From Cantharellus purpuraceus (taxonomy: Eukaryota > Basidiomycota > Agaricomycetes > Cantharellales > Hydnaceae), in contig JALBUN010000009.1 of NCBI GenBank assembly GCA_025174535.1, forward strand, positions 682,001 to 746,000: a DNA stretch of 64,000 nt, in the 5' to 3' direction. This document shows positions 62,591-64,000 of this stretch, in pieces. Every line of letters begins with the position of its first letter. Position 1 is the first letter of the stretch. The notes under the pieces were generated by a model that worked only from the letters and a program-made list of their open reading frames with translations, was not told the DNA's origin and ran no database searches. The position numbers were made by a program, and so were the translations under genes.

Positions 62591-63107
62591 TGTTACGCAC
62601 TAGGTCCAATTGGGAGTTGGAGATTGGGTTGGAGGTTGGGTCAGAGTCGGAGTACATCGTGGGGGTCAGAACAGACTTGGCTTCAGCTTATGTGCTGCAC
62701 CCTCACTAATACCGGTGTCTGAGATTTCAGAGATGGAGTACAACTTAGAGAGTTAGGATCGGATTTAGGAATTAGATGTGATTCAATATTCAAACTGGGG
62801 AATGAAGTCCCTAGTCGGGCAATTTAAATACATATTTTGAAATTTAATAATAATTACTTCGGTGATGGGTCTCTGAGGTCAACGGCCTTACATGAGTATG
62901 TCTGAGTCTGATGGGGACGGATGTCCAGGTTCCTATGGTGATGCTGATGCATCAATCGGAACCGGAGACGGATGGGTGGAATCGGCGGTGACAATCGGAC
63001 AGGTAGATGGAGATGTGGCGGTTTCCAAATGGAGTATAGATTTCATATGCATGGGGATCTGAGTGGATCGGATGGGGATCTGGTCGTTAATGAATATAGT
63101 CACAACA
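62591..63107 (-). repeat. Family-1 LTR, inverted copy
   Basis: TGTTACGCACTAGG to AATATAGTCACAACA on the plus strand, 517 bp. It is followed directly by the antisense-ORF promoter in the same order as at the 59566 junction, which supports a fixed LTR/promoter junction within the element family. Confidence 0.88.
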
Positions 63108-63242
63108 GTATCTCTCCATTTAAGGCTGAGCCCCTGAGGCCTCATGTCCACGGATTGAGATGGTTGGGCGCAGTCAGAGTTATACTGGGGGTCTGGAGAC
63201 ATATAAAAGGTGGGGCATGATTGAGGTCTTATCCTCAATGAT
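63108..63242 (+). promoter_or_regulatory. Second copy of the antisense-ORF promoter segment
   Basis: About 135 bp matching the reverse complement of 59430-59565, including GACATATAAAAGG and GGTCTTATCCTCAA. A forward family-1 LTR is inserted where the ATG would be, so no ORF follows. Confidence 0.75.
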
Positions 63243-64000
63243 TGTTATGACTATATTCATTAACGCCCAGATCCCTGTCCAATCCACTCAGATCCCTGCG
63301 CATATGAAATCTATACTCCATTTGGAAACCACCACATCTCCATCTACCTGTCCGATTGTCACCACCAATTCTGCCCATCTGTCTCCGGTTCCAATTGATG
63401 CATCAGCATCACCATAGGAACCTGGACATCCGTCCCCATCGGACTCGGACATACTCATGTAAGGCCATTGGCCTCGGAGACCCATCACCGGAGTAATTAT
63501 TATTAGATTTCAAAATATGTATTCAAGTTGCCCGACTAGGGACTTCATTCCCCAGTTTGAATATCGAATCACGCCTAGTTCCTACGTCCGATCCTAACTC
63601 TCTAAGTTGTACTCTGTCTCCGAAATCTCGGACACCAGTATTAGTGAGGGCGCAGCACATAAGCTGAAGCCAAGTCTGTTCCAACCCCCACAATGTACTC
63701 TGACTCCGACCAAACCTCTGACCCAATCTCCGACTCCCAATCGGACCTAGTGCGTAACAGTATATTCAAACTTCCATACTCACTCCTACCAATGCCACAA
63801 TCCACTGCCAATTCCGAACGTGCATGAACTGTCGAGGTGCCCGCTCCCAGCATCGACATCATCCCCGAGGTCGTCAAAGAACCAACGGACCACATAGAGG
63901 CTGTCAATGAAGAAGACAACACCCTGCCCTCTCCAAATCTGGTGCAAGCCATCTCCCTGCTCGCTAGCAGCATCCGTAACCCACAAGCCCCTAAGTCCCA
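63243..64000 (+). mobile_element. 5' LTR and gag start of another family-1 element
   Basis: LTR 63243-63759 (TGTTATGACTATATTC to GTGCGTAACA) is followed by gag beginning MPQSTANSERA at 63792. The frame has a TGA at 63825 exactly where element A has CGA (Arg), then continues TVEVPAPSIDIIPEVVKEPT to the window end. The element runs off the right edge. Confidence 0.88.

Overview
The window is nuclear DNA of a filamentous basidiomycete, most likely a wood- or litter-decaying agaricomycete. The evidence is a set of intron-rich genes with short introns (about 43-85 bp), three class II manganese-peroxidase genes, agaricomycete-type membrane and secondary-metabolism families (UstYa/DUF3328, But2-like C-terminal domain, a seven-helix membrane protein), and Ty3/gypsy retrotransposons. 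I saw no rRNA, tRNA or CRISPR. Gene models below were spliced by hand; each keeps its frame through every exon.

Region 1 (1-40.7 kb) is gene-bearing. In order: a decayed sulfotransferase-like relic; a GTPBP1/2-like domain protein; a membrane-anchored coiled-coil protein; manganese peroxidase 1 (+) facing manganese peroxidase 2 (-); Mediator subunit MED8; manganese peroxidase 3 (-); and a 13-exon Ypk1/Gad8-type AGC kinase. Then comes a run of small genes at 28.9-40 kb: GNAT acetyltransferase, But2-like membrane protein, UstYa-like oxidase, a broken fragment of the kinase, a seven-helix membrane protein, a 61-residue secreted peptide, a decayed second UstYa, a class I glutamine amidotransferase and an atypical short-chain dehydrogenase. 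The peroxidases point to extracellular Mn(II)-dependent lignin attack. Peroxidases 2 and 3 share a nearly identical 640-bp core that looks like gene conversion.

Region 2 (40.7-64 kb) is a stack of nested Ty3/gypsy elements. Element A (+, gag-pol with chromodomain) is interrupted by a 728-bp insert in gag, a solo LTR in the protease, and the remnant element C, which itself contains a nearly intact element B (6.4 kb, minus strand, LTRs differing by one visible base, target duplication CAAAG). Element A's pol carries nine in-frame stops, all TGA where arginine is expected, a CpG-decay signature. Yet between its pol and its 3' LTR lies a long antisense ORF (585 codons once a solo LTR is discounted) for an E/K-rich coiled-coil protein with a cysteine cluster and its own TATA box. 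A second broken copy of this antisense ORF lies at 61.6-62.6 kb. Three solo LTRs of one family have perfect 5-bp target duplications (ATTCC, TCTTC, CGACC). The window ends inside the gag of another family-A element.

The best candidates for something undescribed are the antisense coiled-coil/cysteine ORF carried by the family-A retrotransposon, the extra downstream ORF shared by elements B and C, and the UstYa/But2/secreted-peptide neighbourhood at 29-37 kb.
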